From positions 682,001 through 746,000 of the forward strand of contig NZ_VIRN01000064.1 in NCBI RefSeq assembly GCF_008107725.1: a stretch of 64,000 bases of DNA, read 5' to 3'. This document shows, in pieces, positions 8,692-17,080 of this stretch. The translations under genes and the position numbers were made by a program. Every line of letters begins with the position of its first letter. Position 1 is the first letter of the stretch. The notes below the pieces were generated by a model. It saw only the letters and a program-made list of their open reading frames with translations. It was not told the DNA's origin and made no database searches. The stretch is from Marinobacter sp. BW6. Its GTDB lineage: Bacteria > Pseudomonadota > Gammaproteobacteria > Pseudomonadales > Oleiphilaceae.

Positions 8692-9699
8692 CTAGTCACA
8701 GGTCTTGTCGGTTGATTGGCGGAAGCGGGCCTTCATGGCTTCGCGTTCCCGATCGGCGTCCTGGAATTCATCGGGCAGGGGCTGGATAAAGTAGATGAAA
8801 TCACCCTTAGCGCGATTCTGCTCCAGTGGCTGTTTGCTGTCCTCCAACCGCCAGAATACCGGACTGACAACGGCAACAGAGATCTCCGGTGCCCGCTGTT
8901 TAAGCAGTGCTACGGTTCCAAGGCCGTCTTCACTGTGAAACGTGCCGGTCAGGTGCAGCACCTGGTGTCCCGGATGCTCTGCCCGCGCCTGAAGAATGCG
9001 AGTGGCCATGGTGTTGTCCCGGAGCAACTGAGCCTTGTAGGTATTCTCCATCCGTTCGCTCATGGTGTTGTCGGCCTGGTGGCTGGTGCCGATGGCAGCC
9101 ATGAACTTTTCCCGGTAGGCAAGGGTGTCCATGAAGGGATCGGTGGGTAGTTCCTGTCTCAAAGTGTTTGAGATGCGGTCGAGATAGTCCGGGCCTCTAC
9201 GCCCGACACAGCGGACAACGTCTGCTGGTGCGTTGGCCGCGATCACGGGCAGATTCTGCCGGCGTGCAAACTCCACCAGTGGCCGATAGGAGGCGCGATA
9301 ATTGTCCCAGGCACTGGCATCCTCAATCATTTCGGTCTCGCCGGTTTCTCCCTGCAGATACCGATTTAGCTCATCCTGACGGTCCAGGTTGAACTGTTCC
9401 ATGGTAAGAATTTGCGCTGGCCGAAGCTGATACATTGCAGTCTGAAGCCGGGATTGCAGAAGATGCGAGCCATGGTGTCCATGGTATTCCCCAACAACTA
9501 CCACATCGGTCTCTGTCAGTCGTTGCGCCAGCTGTTCCAGAGTCAGGGCGGTGTTGCTGTCCGGGTCTGTTATCCGGGCATCGTACTGGGTTTGCGGTGC
9601 CGTCAGTATTGCATCCGGGACTTTTGATGAAGGCATGGCGGTGCATCCGTTCAGGGCAGACAGTGTGGCTAGTAGCATGACTGGCGACAGACGTTTCAT
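8692..9699 (-). CDS. ChaN family lipoprotein (haem-binding uptake, DUF399)
   Basis: From ATG 9699, preceded by AAGGACTACC, the 335-residue product begins with a lipoprotein signal peptide ending in the lipobox LSALNGC, so it should be lipid-anchored. The body matches the ChaN/PF04187 family: DVVVVGEYHGHHGSHLL, TMEQFNLDRQDEL and VLHLTGTFHSEDGLG. Campylobacter ChaN binds haem at the outer membrane, and relatives are proposed iron- or haem-handling proteins. A longer frame upstream to 9780 would bury the signal peptide and is rejected. No haem receptor gene lies nearby. Confidence 0.87.
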   Translation of the reverse strand: MKRLSPVMLLATLSALNGCTAMPSSKVPDAILTAPQTQYDARITDPDSNTALTLEQLAQRLTETDVVVVGEYHGHHGSHLLQSRLQTAMYQLRPAQILTMEQFNLDRQDELNRYLQGETGETEMIEDASAWDNYRASYRPLVEFARRQNLPVIAANAPADVVRCVGRRGPDYLDRISNTLRQELPTDPFMDTLAYREKFMAAIGTSHQADNTMSERMENTYKAQLLRDNTMATRILQARAEHPGHQVLHLTGTFHSEDGLGTVALLKQRAPEISVAVVSPVFWRLEDSKQPLEQNRAKGDFIYFIQPLPDEFQDADREREAMKARFRQSTDKTCD

Positions 9700-9724
9700 G
9701 GTAGTCCTTACGTTTCGACCGCGG

Positions 9725-9904
9725 TCAGGATCTTTTTTTGCGTTCTTCGCGCCAGTCCGGCCCCAATCTTTCTTCCACATATTCCCGAATAAATTGGCGT
9801 ACTCTCTGGGAGGGTGTTACATCCTCCTGCTTGCACAGTTCCTCAAAGGCGGCCTTTTTTTCCGGATCGATCAGCAACGTCAGGCGGGCAGTGCGGTTTT
9901 CCAT
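9725..9904 (-). CDS. ribbon-helix-helix (CopG/Arc-type) DNA-binding protein
   Basis: This basic protein of about 59 residues (64 if the GTG at 9919 is used) begins with the beta-strand ARLTLLIDPEKKAAFEELC followed by two helices. That is the ribbon-helix-helix pattern of CopG-type repressors and antitoxins. The C-terminus is rich in Arg, Lys and Glu. No toxin gene is adjacent: the next gene on this strand is the ChaN-like lipoprotein. A 19-bp perfect palindrome lies 34 bases upstream of the start and may be its operator. AGAGGTG precedes the ATG at 9904 with long spacing, so the start is uncertain by five codons. Confidence 0.75.
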   Translation of the reverse strand: MENRTARLTLLIDPEKKAAFEELCKQEDVTPSQRVRQFIREYVEERLGPDWREERKKRS

Positions 9905-9937
9905 AGGGTTGTTCTTCACCTCTGGTGATTTCGAAGT

Positions 9938-9956
9938 ATGTTAATCAGATTAACAT
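9938..9956. promoter_or_regulatory. 19-bp perfect palindrome between the RHH gene and the SulP gene
   Basis: ATGTTAATC-A-GATTAACAT is fully palindromic. It lies in the 113-base divergent region between the ribbon-helix-helix gene (start 9904) and the SulP gene (start 10018). It is a candidate operator for the RHH protein. Confidence 0.5.
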
Positions 9957-10017
9957 TGAATACAGATATGATGAGCATATAGTTTGTAGGTAAAAGTTGC
10001 AATTAACGAGCCCTGCT

Positions 10018-11769
10018 ATGCCACATCGCGCCCACCTGTTTTCACTCCGGATGGCCCACGCATTCCGGGAAGCCTGTATTGATGAGCCGTACCGGGGCCG
10101 TCGTTTCCTGCGCGACCTGATGGCCGGTGTCACGGTTGGCATTATTGCCATACCACTGGCCATGGCTCTGGCGATCGCCAGTGGGGTAGCGCCGCAGTAC
10201 GGACTGTACACCGCCATTATTGCCGGTTTCGTGATCGCATTGACCGGAGGCAGCCGGTTCAGTATCTCCGGCCCCACCGCCGCCTTCGTTGTTATCCTGT
10301 ATCCGATTGCCCAGACCTACGGCCTCGGTGGCTTGCTGCTGGCCACCCTGATGTCTGGCGTTCTGCTGATCATCATGGCCCTGATGCGGCTGGGACGCTT
10401 CATTGAATACATTCCCGAGTCTGTAACTTTGGGGTTCACCGGGGGTATTGCGGTGGTGATTGCCACTCTGCAGATCCGAGACTTTCTTGGCCTCTCTGTC
10501 GGGGATATGCCCGAACATTACTGGGACAAGCTGGCCGTGCTTGTCGGCGCCCTTCCTGAGATTGATGGTATGAGTACCCTGGTTGCCGGCATCACTCTCG
10601 CGGTCATGCTGGTCTGGCCCCGGCTAAAAACACCCGTGCCGCCGCATCTGCCGGCCGTGGTGATCGGGAGTCTTCTGGCACTGTGGTTGAATACACAGGG
10701 CGCTGCCATCGAAACCATCGGTTCAAGGTTCAGCTATCTGTTGCCGAATGGTTCGATGGGGGCAGGTATTCCACCCTTTCTGCCGGAATTTGCCTGGCCC
10801 TGGCAGCAGGCGGGGGTGTCGGGCGAGCCGATCGGGCTGACCTGGTCGCTGGTCCAGGATCTGCTGCCCGCGGCCTTTGCCATTGCCATGCTGGGTGCAA
10901 TTGAATCGCTTCTCTGCGCGGTGGTGCTCGATGGCATGACTGGCAAACGCCACAGCGCCAACAGTGAGTTGATGGGGCAGGGATTGGGCAACATCATCAC
11001 GCCCTTTTTTGGCGGTATTACCGCTACGGCTGCCATTGCGCGCTCCGCAGCCAACTACCGGGCCGGCGCCGAGTCCCCGGTATCCGCAATGGTTCATTCT
11101 CTGGTGGTGCTGCTGGCGCTGGTTTCGCTGGCAGGTCTGTTGGCGTACCTGCCTATGCCGGCCATGGCGGCTCTTCTTGTGATGGTGGCCTGGAATATGA
11201 GCGAGGCACCCAAGTCTTTGCATCTGCTGAGAACGGCCCCGCGCAGCGACATCCTGGTCTTTCTGACTTGCTTTTCGCTCACGGTTTTACTGGATATGGT
11301 GATTGCGATTACTACCGGGGTCTTGCTGGCGGCCGTGCTGTTCATGCGGGAAATGGCTCAGATGACCAGAGTGACGGATATTACCCTGAACAAACGGATC
11401 GTTCAGTTCGGCCTGCCTGATGGCTGGCAGGTGTTCAAGATTAACGGCCCCCTTTTCTTTGCAGCTGCTGACCGGATTTTCGGGGAACTGGCCGAGCTGT
11501 CCAGGAATGCCCGCGGGTTCATCCTGTATATGGATGGCGTCACGATTCTGGATGCCGGGGGGCTATCTGCTCTGAACAAGTTGATCGCCACCTGCGAACA
11601 GGACGGCACGCAGATTGTCATTGCCGATCTCCAGTTCCAGCCCTTGAGAACCCTTGCTCGTGCAGGTGTGGCACCGGTGCCGGGGGTCAGCCGTTTCACG
11701 CCGTCCCTTGATGAGGCGTTGCGTCTGATAAGCAACCCGGAATCCCGTGCTGATCAGCCCGCCCGATAA
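10018..11769 (+). CDS. SulP family anion transporter with STAS domain
   Basis: The 583-residue product has a polytopic membrane region (about residues 20-400) followed by a cytoplasmic STAS domain (about 440-550). It shows the SulP signature features: DLMAGVTVGIIAIPLAMALAIASG near the N-terminus, GGSRFSISGPTAAFVV, and the conserved GMTGKRHSANSELMGQG loop. The STAS part contains the strand VTILDAGGLSALN, with Asp-Ala where the anti-sigma-antagonist-like Asp-Ser often sits. SulP proteins carry sulfate, bicarbonate, dicarboxylates or chloride, and substrate cannot be assigned here. ATG 10018 is preferred over a TTG at 9997. Confidence 0.92.
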   Translation: MPHRAHLFSLRMAHAFREACIDEPYRGRRFLRDLMAGVTVGIIAIPLAMALAIASGVAPQYGLYTAIIAGFVIALTGGSRFSISGPTAAFVVILYPIAQTYGLGGLLLATLMSGVLLIIMALMRLGRFIEYIPESVTLGFTGGIAVVIATLQIRDFLGLSVGDMPEHYWDKLAVLVGALPEIDGMSTLVAGITLAVMLVWPRLKTPVPPHLPAVVIGSLLALWLNTQGAAIETIGSRFSYLLPNGSMGAGIPPFLPEFAWPWQQAGVSGEPIGLTWSLVQDLLPAAFAIAMLGAIESLLCAVVLDGMTGKRHSANSELMGQGLGNIITPFFGGITATAAIARSAANYRAGAESPVSAMVHSLVVLLALVSLAGLLAYLPMPAMAALLVMVAWNMSEAPKSLHLLRTAPRSDILVFLTCFSLTVLLDMVIAITTGVLLAAVLFMREMAQMTRVTDITLNKRIVQFGLPDGWQVFKINGPLFFAAADRIFGELAELSRNARGFILYMDGVTILDAGGLSALNKLIATCEQDGTQIVIADLQFQPLRTLARAGVAPVPGVSRFTPSLDEALRLISNPESRADQPAR

Positions 11770-11840
11770 AACGTTGATTCCTGCAGCCTCTGGATAGTTT
11801 ACCCTTAGACTACGAGAACACACAGAACCAGAGGACCGCC

Positions 11841-13787
11841 ATGCTGCCTTTCCGGCTGATCGACCGCGTGAAATTCATACTGGAGCGCCAACTGGTAAAG
11901 GGGGCGGGGTTTCAGCTTCTTGTCGTCGGTGTCTTTATCGGCCTGATCTCTCTGGTCGGCGGCCTTTTGGTGGTTCCCCAGGGCGGGGACTTCGAGGAGC
12001 CGGGCTCAGCGATCTGGTGGGCCTTCCTGAGGCTGACAGACCCCGGTTATCTGGGGGACGATGTTGGCACCTGGCAGCGCTTCGTCTCAACGCTTCTTAC
12101 CATCAGCGGCTATGTGGTGTTCATGGGTACTCTGGTGGCCATCCTGACTCGGTGGTTGATTGCCAAAATGGCGGACCTCGAGCGGGGCCTCACGCCGGTG
12201 ACTCTGAAAAACCATGTGGTGGTGCTGGGGTGGACCAGCCAGACCTTGCCGCTGCTCTCGGAGTTGCTGGGTTCCAGCGGCCGGATGCGGCGGTTTCTGG
12301 AAAAGCATGACGCCCAGAAGCTCAACCTGGTGGTGTTGTCGGAGGAGGCTTCTGCCGCCCAGGTTCACGAACTGAGGAGTGAACCCGGGATCGGGCGCAG
12401 AGCCCGTCAGATCATCCTTCGTTCAGGATCGGCAATCCAGCCGGATGCCCTGCACCGGGTGGCCTGTCTGGATGCAGCCGCCGTTATCGTCCCCAGCGCC
12501 GCCCATGAAGCGGGCAGCCTGGTGACCTCGGACGTGGAAACGGTCAAGGCGCTGCTGTCCATTGCCGCCCAGGCGAGGCACTTCAAGGCTTCTCTGCCTT
12601 TCGTCGTGGCTGAGATCCAGGACGTCCGGAAGCTCCCGGTGATTGAACGGGCCTATCCCGGAGCAGTGGAAGTTGTGGCCGGCGATGCCACCATCAGTCG
12701 TTTGATGGTTCAGAACATTCTCCATCCCGGGCTGTCGGAAGTGTTCAACGAATTGCTTACAGCCGGTGAGGGGAACGAAATCTATATCCGGGGCGGCGAA
12801 TCGTTGGCAGGCATGACGCTTGGCGAGCTGGCGTCCGCCCGCCCCGAGGTAATCGTTCTGGGGCTTTTGAAACATCGTGGTGCAGGCTGGGACGTTCAGC
12901 TATTGGCACCTTCAGACGCGAGAATTGGTCCGGCGGATCGGGTGGTTATCATGGCCCGGGATTACTCCGAGACAGAACCGGATGCCAAACGGGCAACCTT
13001 GCCGGAGCTTGTGAGAGGGCCCGCGATACACGTCGACCGGCCTGCCGACCAGGCGAACCACCGTGTTCTGGTGTTGGGCTGGAACCGACGAGTACCCAGC
13101 CTGATCGCCGAATTTCTCAGCTACGGGCACCGTCATTTTGAGGTGGATCTTGTTTCCGTGGTTCCGAAAGCCGAGCGGGAACAGGCCATTGCCCAATACG
13201 TCGAGAATGCCGGCCGCCTGACCTGTCGACACATCGAGGCGGATTATATGGTGGAGGGTGAGCTGCGCAGGATTGGGCCGGCGGGCTACGATACCGTGAT
13301 CCTGCTTAGCAGTGACCGACTGGCTTCCGGCGAGGAGGCCGATGCCCGGGCGATGGTCGGGTATCTCCAGCTCGAGGATATCCTGGCCGATTTTGCCCGG
13401 AGGCCTCAGCTGATCATGGAGTTGAGTGACCCTGACAACCGGCATCTGTTGGATGGGCACCAGAGTGAGATGATGATCAGCCCCATGATTCTGAGTCATG
13501 TTCTGGCCCAGGTGGCCCTGCGGCGGGAGCTTCGAATCGTGCTGGATGAGCTGTTCACCGTGGGCGGTGCCGAGATCCAGTTCCGGGATCCCGCGGATTA
13601 CCCCTTGCCCGCCAGTGCGACGTTTCAGGTTCTGGAAAAGACGGTGGCGTCTGAAGGTGAACTGGCCCTGGGTGTCTTTCGCCACAGCGCCAATGAACGT
13701 GGTCGCCACCTGCAATTGAATCCCCCCAGGAAAGACTATCTGGAATTGCAGCCAAAGGATCGGCTGGTCGTGCTCTGCCTGACCTGA
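11841..13787 (+). CDS. CASTOR/POLLUX-like ion channel with RCK-type domains
   Basis: This 648-residue protein resembles the CASTOR/POLLUX/DMI1 family of cation channels, known from plant symbiosis signalling and with bacterial homologues. A hydrophobic helix at about 25-48, a putative pore loop around LRLTDPGYLGDD (about residues 64-75) and a second helix (about 85-108) form a two-helix channel unit. Behind it come two Rossmann-like regulatory modules, the first starting at NHVVVLGWTSQTLPLL (about 128) and the second at NHRVLVLGWNRRVPSLIAEF (about 407). The gene follows the SulP gene by 71 bases in the same direction. AGAGGACCGCC precedes the ATG. The ion carried is not known. Confidence 0.88.
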   Translation: MLPFRLIDRVKFILERQLVKGAGFQLLVVGVFIGLISLVGGLLVVPQGGDFEEPGSAIWWAFLRLTDPGYLGDDVGTWQRFVSTLLTISGYVVFMGTLVAILTRWLIAKMADLERGLTPVTLKNHVVVLGWTSQTLPLLSELLGSSGRMRRFLEKHDAQKLNLVVLSEEASAAQVHELRSEPGIGRRARQIILRSGSAIQPDALHRVACLDAAAVIVPSAAHEAGSLVTSDVETVKALLSIAAQARHFKASLPFVVAEIQDVRKLPVIERAYPGAVEVVAGDATISRLMVQNILHPGLSEVFNELLTAGEGNEIYIRGGESLAGMTLGELASARPEVIVLGLLKHRGAGWDVQLLAPSDARIGPADRVVIMARDYSETEPDAKRATLPELVRGPAIHVDRPADQANHRVLVLGWNRRVPSLIAEFLSYGHRHFEVDLVSVVPKAEREQAIAQYVENAGRLTCRHIEADYMVEGELRRIGPAGYDTVILLSSDRLASGEEADARAMVGYLQLEDILADFARRPQLIMELSDPDNRHLLDGHQSEMMISPMILSHVLAQVALRRELRIVLDELFTVGGAEIQFRDPADYPLPASATFQVLEKTVASEGELALGVFRHSANERGRHLQLNPPRKDYLELQPKDRLVVLCLT

Positions 13788-13803
13788 AAAGCAATATCAG
13801 GCT

Positions 13804-13839
13804 GTGCGGACCGGGTGATCAGGAGGTCACCCTCCGCAC
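13804..13839 (+). terminator. long stem-loop downstream of the channel gene (possible terminator)
   Basis: An interrupted stem (GTGCGG...CCGCAC outside, GGGTGA...TCACCC inside, 8-base loop) begins 17 bases after the channel stop. No T tract follows, so it may be a Rho-related or RNA-protecting structure rather than a classic terminator. Confidence 0.4.
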
Positions 13840-14049
13840 CTTGATCCAGCTCAATTGCCTGGCCCTTTTGGTATTCACCAGAAAAATGCTGAAAATAGAT
13901 CATATAAATTTCAATTATAAATTTGAAACCACTAAAGTAACCATCAACGTCAGCGCTTCGCTCAAAAAGTGAGCAGGTTGTTGGCTTCGGAAGTTGCTGT
14001 ACGCTTCTCCGCATCGACTTAGAAAACCAACGTAGAAAGGATTGAGAAC

Positions 14050-15642
14050 ATGCCCTACGCACAAGACGTCGACCAGATTGCTTCCCTGTTGAAGCAGCAC
14101 CCGACCTGGAATGCTATCAACCCGAAGCACGCCGCTCGCATGCGCGCCCAGAACAAGTTCAAGACCGGTCTGGACATCGCCAAGTACACCGCCAAGATCA
14201 TGCGCGAAGACATGGCGAACTACGACAACGACACTTCCCAGTACACCCAGTCCCTAGGCTGCTGGCACGGTTTCATCGGTCAGCAGAAGATGCTGTCCAT
14301 CAAGAAGCACTTCGGTACCACCAAGCGTCGTTACCTTTACCTGTCTGGCTGGATGGTTGCTGCCCTGCGTTCCGAGTTCGGCCCGCTGCCTGACCAGTCC
14401 ATGCACGAGAAGACTGCTGTATCCGGTCTGATTGAAGAGCTCTACACCTTCCTGCGTCAGGCCGATGCCTGGGAACTGAACCACCTGTTCCGCGCCCTGG
14501 AAGAAGCTGAGAACGCGGGCGACAACGCCAAGGCCGAAGAGCTGATCAAGCAGATCGACAGCCACGAAACTCACGTTGTGCCAATCATTGCCGACATCGA
14601 TGCTGGCTTCGGTAACGCAGAAGCGACTTACCTGCTGGCCAAGCAGATGATTGAAGCCGGTGCCTGCTGCATCCAGATCGAAAACCAGGTTTCTGACGAG
14701 AAGCAGTGTGGTCACCAGGACGGCAAGGTAACCGTGCCGCACGCTGACTTCCTGTCCAAGATCAACGCCGTTCGTCTGGCGTTCCTCGAGCTGGGTGTGG
14801 ATGACGGCGTTATTGTTGCCCGTACTGACTCACTGGGCGCTGGCCTCACTCAGAAAATCGCTGTGACTGAAGAGCCGGGCGATCTGGGCGACCAGTACAA
14901 CAGCTTCATCGATGGTGAAGTGATCGAGAAGGCTGAAGATATCAACAACGGAGACGTTGTGATCAAGCAGAAGGGCCAGCTGGTTCGTCCGAAGCGTCTG
15001 GCGTCTGGCCTGTTCCAGTTCAAGCCGGGCACTGGCGAAGACCGTGTTGTGCTGGACTGCATCACCAGCCTGCAGAACGGCGCAGACCTGCTGTGGATCG
15101 AAACCGAGAAGCCGCACGTTGGCCAGATCGCTGCCATGGTTAACCGCATCAAGGAAGTGGTTCCCGATGCCAAGCTGGTTTACAACAACAGCCCGTCCTT
15201 CAACTGGACCCTGAACTTCCGTCAGCAGGTATTCGACGCATGGCAGGAAGAAGGCAAGGACGTTTCTGCCTACGACCGCGCCAAGCTGATGAGCGAAGAG
15301 TACGACAACACCGAGCTGGGTCAGCTGGCGGATGAGTGGTGCCGTAACTTCCAGCGTGACGGTTCACGCGAAGCAGGTATCTTCCACCACCTGATCACCC
15401 TGCCGACCTACCACACTGCGGCCCTGTCCACAGACAACCTGGCCAAGGGCTACTTCGGTGACGAAGGCATGCTGGCCTATGTTGCCGGTGTACAGCGCAA
15501 GGAAATCCGTCAGGGTATCGCTACCGTTAAGCATCAGGACATGGCTGGTTCCAACATTGGTGACGACCACAAGGAATTCTTCGCTGGTGATGCGGCCCTG
15601 AAGGCTGGTGGTAAAGACAACACCATGAACCAGTTCGGCTAA
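14050..15642 (+). CDS. aceA: isocitrate lyase, glyoxylate cycle
   Basis: Isocitrate lyase splits isocitrate into glyoxylate and succinate, allowing growth on acetate, fatty acids or alkanes. The 530-residue protein belongs to the longer AceA type known from Pseudomonas and Acinetobacter. The catalytic loop reads KQCGH with Cys at residue 220, and the Mg-binding region is PIIADIDAGFGNAEATY. Codon choice is strongly biased to C-ending, highly expressed codons (many ctg, aag, cag), unlike flanking genes, which suggests high expression. GAAAGGATTGAGAAC lies before the ATG. The 262 bases upstream include an AT-rich stretch (about 13880-13935) with TTCAA/TTGAA repeats that probably holds the promoter. 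Malate synthase is not in the window. Confidence 0.97.
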   Translation: MPYAQDVDQIASLLKQHPTWNAINPKHAARMRAQNKFKTGLDIAKYTAKIMREDMANYDNDTSQYTQSLGCWHGFIGQQKMLSIKKHFGTTKRRYLYLSGWMVAALRSEFGPLPDQSMHEKTAVSGLIEELYTFLRQADAWELNHLFRALEEAENAGDNAKAEELIKQIDSHETHVVPIIADIDAGFGNAEATYLLAKQMIEAGACCIQIENQVSDEKQCGHQDGKVTVPHADFLSKINAVRLAFLELGVDDGVIVARTDSLGAGLTQKIAVTEEPGDLGDQYNSFIDGEVIEKAEDINNGDVVIKQKGQLVRPKRLASGLFQFKPGTGEDRVVLDCITSLQNGADLLWIETEKPHVGQIAAMVNRIKEVVPDAKLVYNNSPSFNWTLNFRQQVFDAWQEEGKDVSAYDRAKLMSEEYDNTELGQLADEWCRNFQRDGSREAGIFHHLITLPTYHTAALSTDNLAKGYFGDEGMLAYVAGVQRKEIRQGIATVKHQDMAGSNIGDDHKEFFAGDAALKAGGKDNTMNQFG

Positions 15643-15693
15643 TCGACGGTTCAGGCGTTGCTGAAGCGGGTCTTCGGGCTCGCTTCTAATCCC

Positions 15694-15720
15694 AAAACCC
15701 CGCATTTTGCGGGGTTTTGT
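15694..15720 (+). terminator. intrinsic terminator of aceA
   Basis: A 10-bp stem (AAAACCCCGC / GCGGGGTTTT, 5-base loop) is followed by a T-rich tail. It starts 51 bases after the aceA stop. Confidence 0.93.
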
Positions 15721-15801
15721 GTTTTCTGACACTGTGCATTTTACGTATGTGTTTGAAAAAAGGTTATAAACAGCCGGTTCAGTGTTTTTCGTATGCCTTC
15801 C

Positions 15802-15821
15802 CTGTTTCATCCCTGAAACAG
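15802..15821. promoter_or_regulatory. perfect inverted repeat, candidate upstream activator site
   Basis: CTGTTTCA-TCCC-TGAAACAG (8-4-8) lies about 90 bases upstream of the sigma-54-type promoter at 15908. That is a usual distance for an enhancer-binding activator. It has no T tract and sits well past the aceA terminator. Confidence 0.5.
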
Positions 15822-15907
15822 TTTCCCTGCCGTAAAGCCTTGCCAGTTCTCGACTGATCTGTAGAAATTGTTGAAAAAACAGATGGGTGGGATCGATTTC
15901 TAAATTC

Positions 15908-15923
15908 TGGCACGGGAATCGCT
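15908..15923 (+). promoter_or_regulatory. sigma-54-type promoter for the repeat-protein operon
   Basis: TGGCACGGGAATCGCT matches the -24/-12 consensus TGGCAC-N5-TTGC with one mismatch (T to C). The GG and GC pairs have the required 12-base register. Transcription would start near 15934, about 85 bases before the ATG at 16019. Confidence 0.6.
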
Positions 15924-16018
15924 CCTTTGTTCTGGCGGGTCTGAACCTTGGCTTACCCGAAGGCTAGCGGGTTGGGTCGGATCCCTTAAAAGCCAATAAC
16001 TTCAAAGGAAATGACATC

Positions 16019-17026
16019 ATGAATACCAAAAAAACACTGCTAGCAGCTGCCATCGCAATGAGTCTGGGCGTTTCCGGTTTTGCCTACGCTGACCAGGGAG
16101 GAGATGGAGATCCGAATACCAACGCGGACAATACCTCCACGGCCAACAACGACCAATCCGGCAATACTGACTCCGGTAACGACAATTCTGATAACACCAA
16201 CAACTCGGACAATTCCGATAGTTCCGATAACAGCACTGATGTGGCCGACTCGTTCAAGATCGCCGACAGCGGGAATGACAATTCGGACAATACAGATAAT
16301 TCCGACAACTCGAATAACTCGGACAACAGTACCGACGTTGCCGATTCATTCAAGATAGCGGATGCCGCTAACGATAAATCGGACAATTCGGATAACTCCG
16401 ATAATTCGGATAACTCCGATAACTCGGACAATTCGGATAACAGCACTGATGTGGCCGATTCATTCAAGATAGCGGACACCGCTAACGATAAATCGGACAA
16501 TTCGGATAACTCCGATAATTCGGATAACTCCGATAACTCGGACAATTCGGATAACAGCACTGATGTGGCTGATTCGTTCAAGATCGCTGATAGTGGCAAT
16601 GATTCATCTGATAACTCAGACAATTCAGATAACAGCGATAATTCTGACAATTCAGATAACTCTGACAACTCAGATAACTCTGACAACAGCACCAGCGTGA
16701 ACGATTCATTCAAGATCGCTGACAGCGGAAACGATTCGTCTGATAACTCAGACAATTCCGATAATTCCCTGGCGCTGGACCTGGATGTGTTCCTGAATAA
16801 CGCGGATCTGGATGGAAGCGTATCGGGTTCTTCAACCACTTATGGTGATGCCAACGGCAGAGCTTCCTACACTGATGCTCGCAACAGAAACGAGATCTCT
16901 GGTGGCTCAGCCAATTACACCGGCGTCGGGGCCTTTGCCCAGAACGCAGGCAATGGCAGCGTTACACAGGCGAACGTCAGTGTAATGTCCAACCTGTCCA
17001 CCGGCAGCGGTGGCGGCACCCAGTAA
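16019..17026 (+). CDS. secreted Ser-Asp-Asn repeat protein, candidate amyloid/matrix subunit
   Basis: This 335-residue protein has a Sec signal peptide (MNTKKTLLAAAIAM..., cleavage after AYA, residue 24). Residues 25-255 are five units, each starting with a short mixed segment STDVADSFKIAD (last copy STSVNDSFKIAD) and continuing with runs of the triplet Ser-Asp-Asn. It is extremely acidic and lacks Cys. The C-terminal 85 residues are different: Gly/Asn/Ser-rich, with the signature GVGAFAQN-x5-VTQ (Gln308). Short hydrophobic repeats separated by polar linkers recall Fap-type functional amyloid subunits, although the sequence is not a clear FapC. It is the first gene of an operon with a C39 peptidase and two small secreted proteins. 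AAAGGAAATGACATC precedes the ATG. Function is inferred from architecture and context. Confidence 0.85.
   Translation: MNTKKTLLAAAIAMSLGVSGFAYADQGGDGDPNTNADNTSTANNDQSGNTDSGNDNSDNTNNSDNSDSSDNSTDVADSFKIADSGNDNSDNTDNSDNSNNSDNSTDVADSFKIADAANDKSDNSDNSDNSDNSDNSDNSDNSTDVADSFKIADTANDKSDNSDNSDNSDNSDNSDNSDNSTDVADSFKIADSGNDSSDNSDNSDNSDNSDNSDNSDNSDNSDNSTSVNDSFKIADSGNDSSDNSDNSDNSLALDLDVFLNNADLDGSVSGSSTTYGDANGRASYTDARNRNEISGGSANYTGVGAFAQNAGNGSVTQANVSVMSNLSTGSGGGTQ
16343..16570 (+). repeat. 114-bp tandem duplication inside the repeat-protein gene
   Basis: Copies at 16343-16456 and 16457-16570 differ at only about three positions by eye. Each encodes one 38-residue SFKIAD plus (SDN)n unit. Flanking units are more diverged and vary in SDN copy number, which points to recent in-frame expansion. 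Confidence 0.85.
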
Positions 17027-17032
17027 GGAATT

Positions 17033-17060
17033 CGGGCCGCGCCTTAACGGGTGCGGCCCG
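17033..17060 (+). terminator. intercistronic stem-loop after the repeat-protein gene
   Basis: An 8-bp GC stem (CGGGCCGC / GCGGCCCG, 12-base loop) lies between the first and second genes of the operon and lacks a full T tract. It probably attenuates downstream transcription or protects the 3' end of the first message, giving more major subunit. Confidence 0.5.
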
Positions 17061-17080
17061 GTTATTCCGGGAGAACTGCC

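Noticed and set aside
16084..16839. CRISPR-like or antisense Leu-Ser repeat frame
   Set aside because: The periodicity is the SDN codon repeat of the secreted protein. Units are adjacent without unique spacers, and the antisense frame is a by-product.
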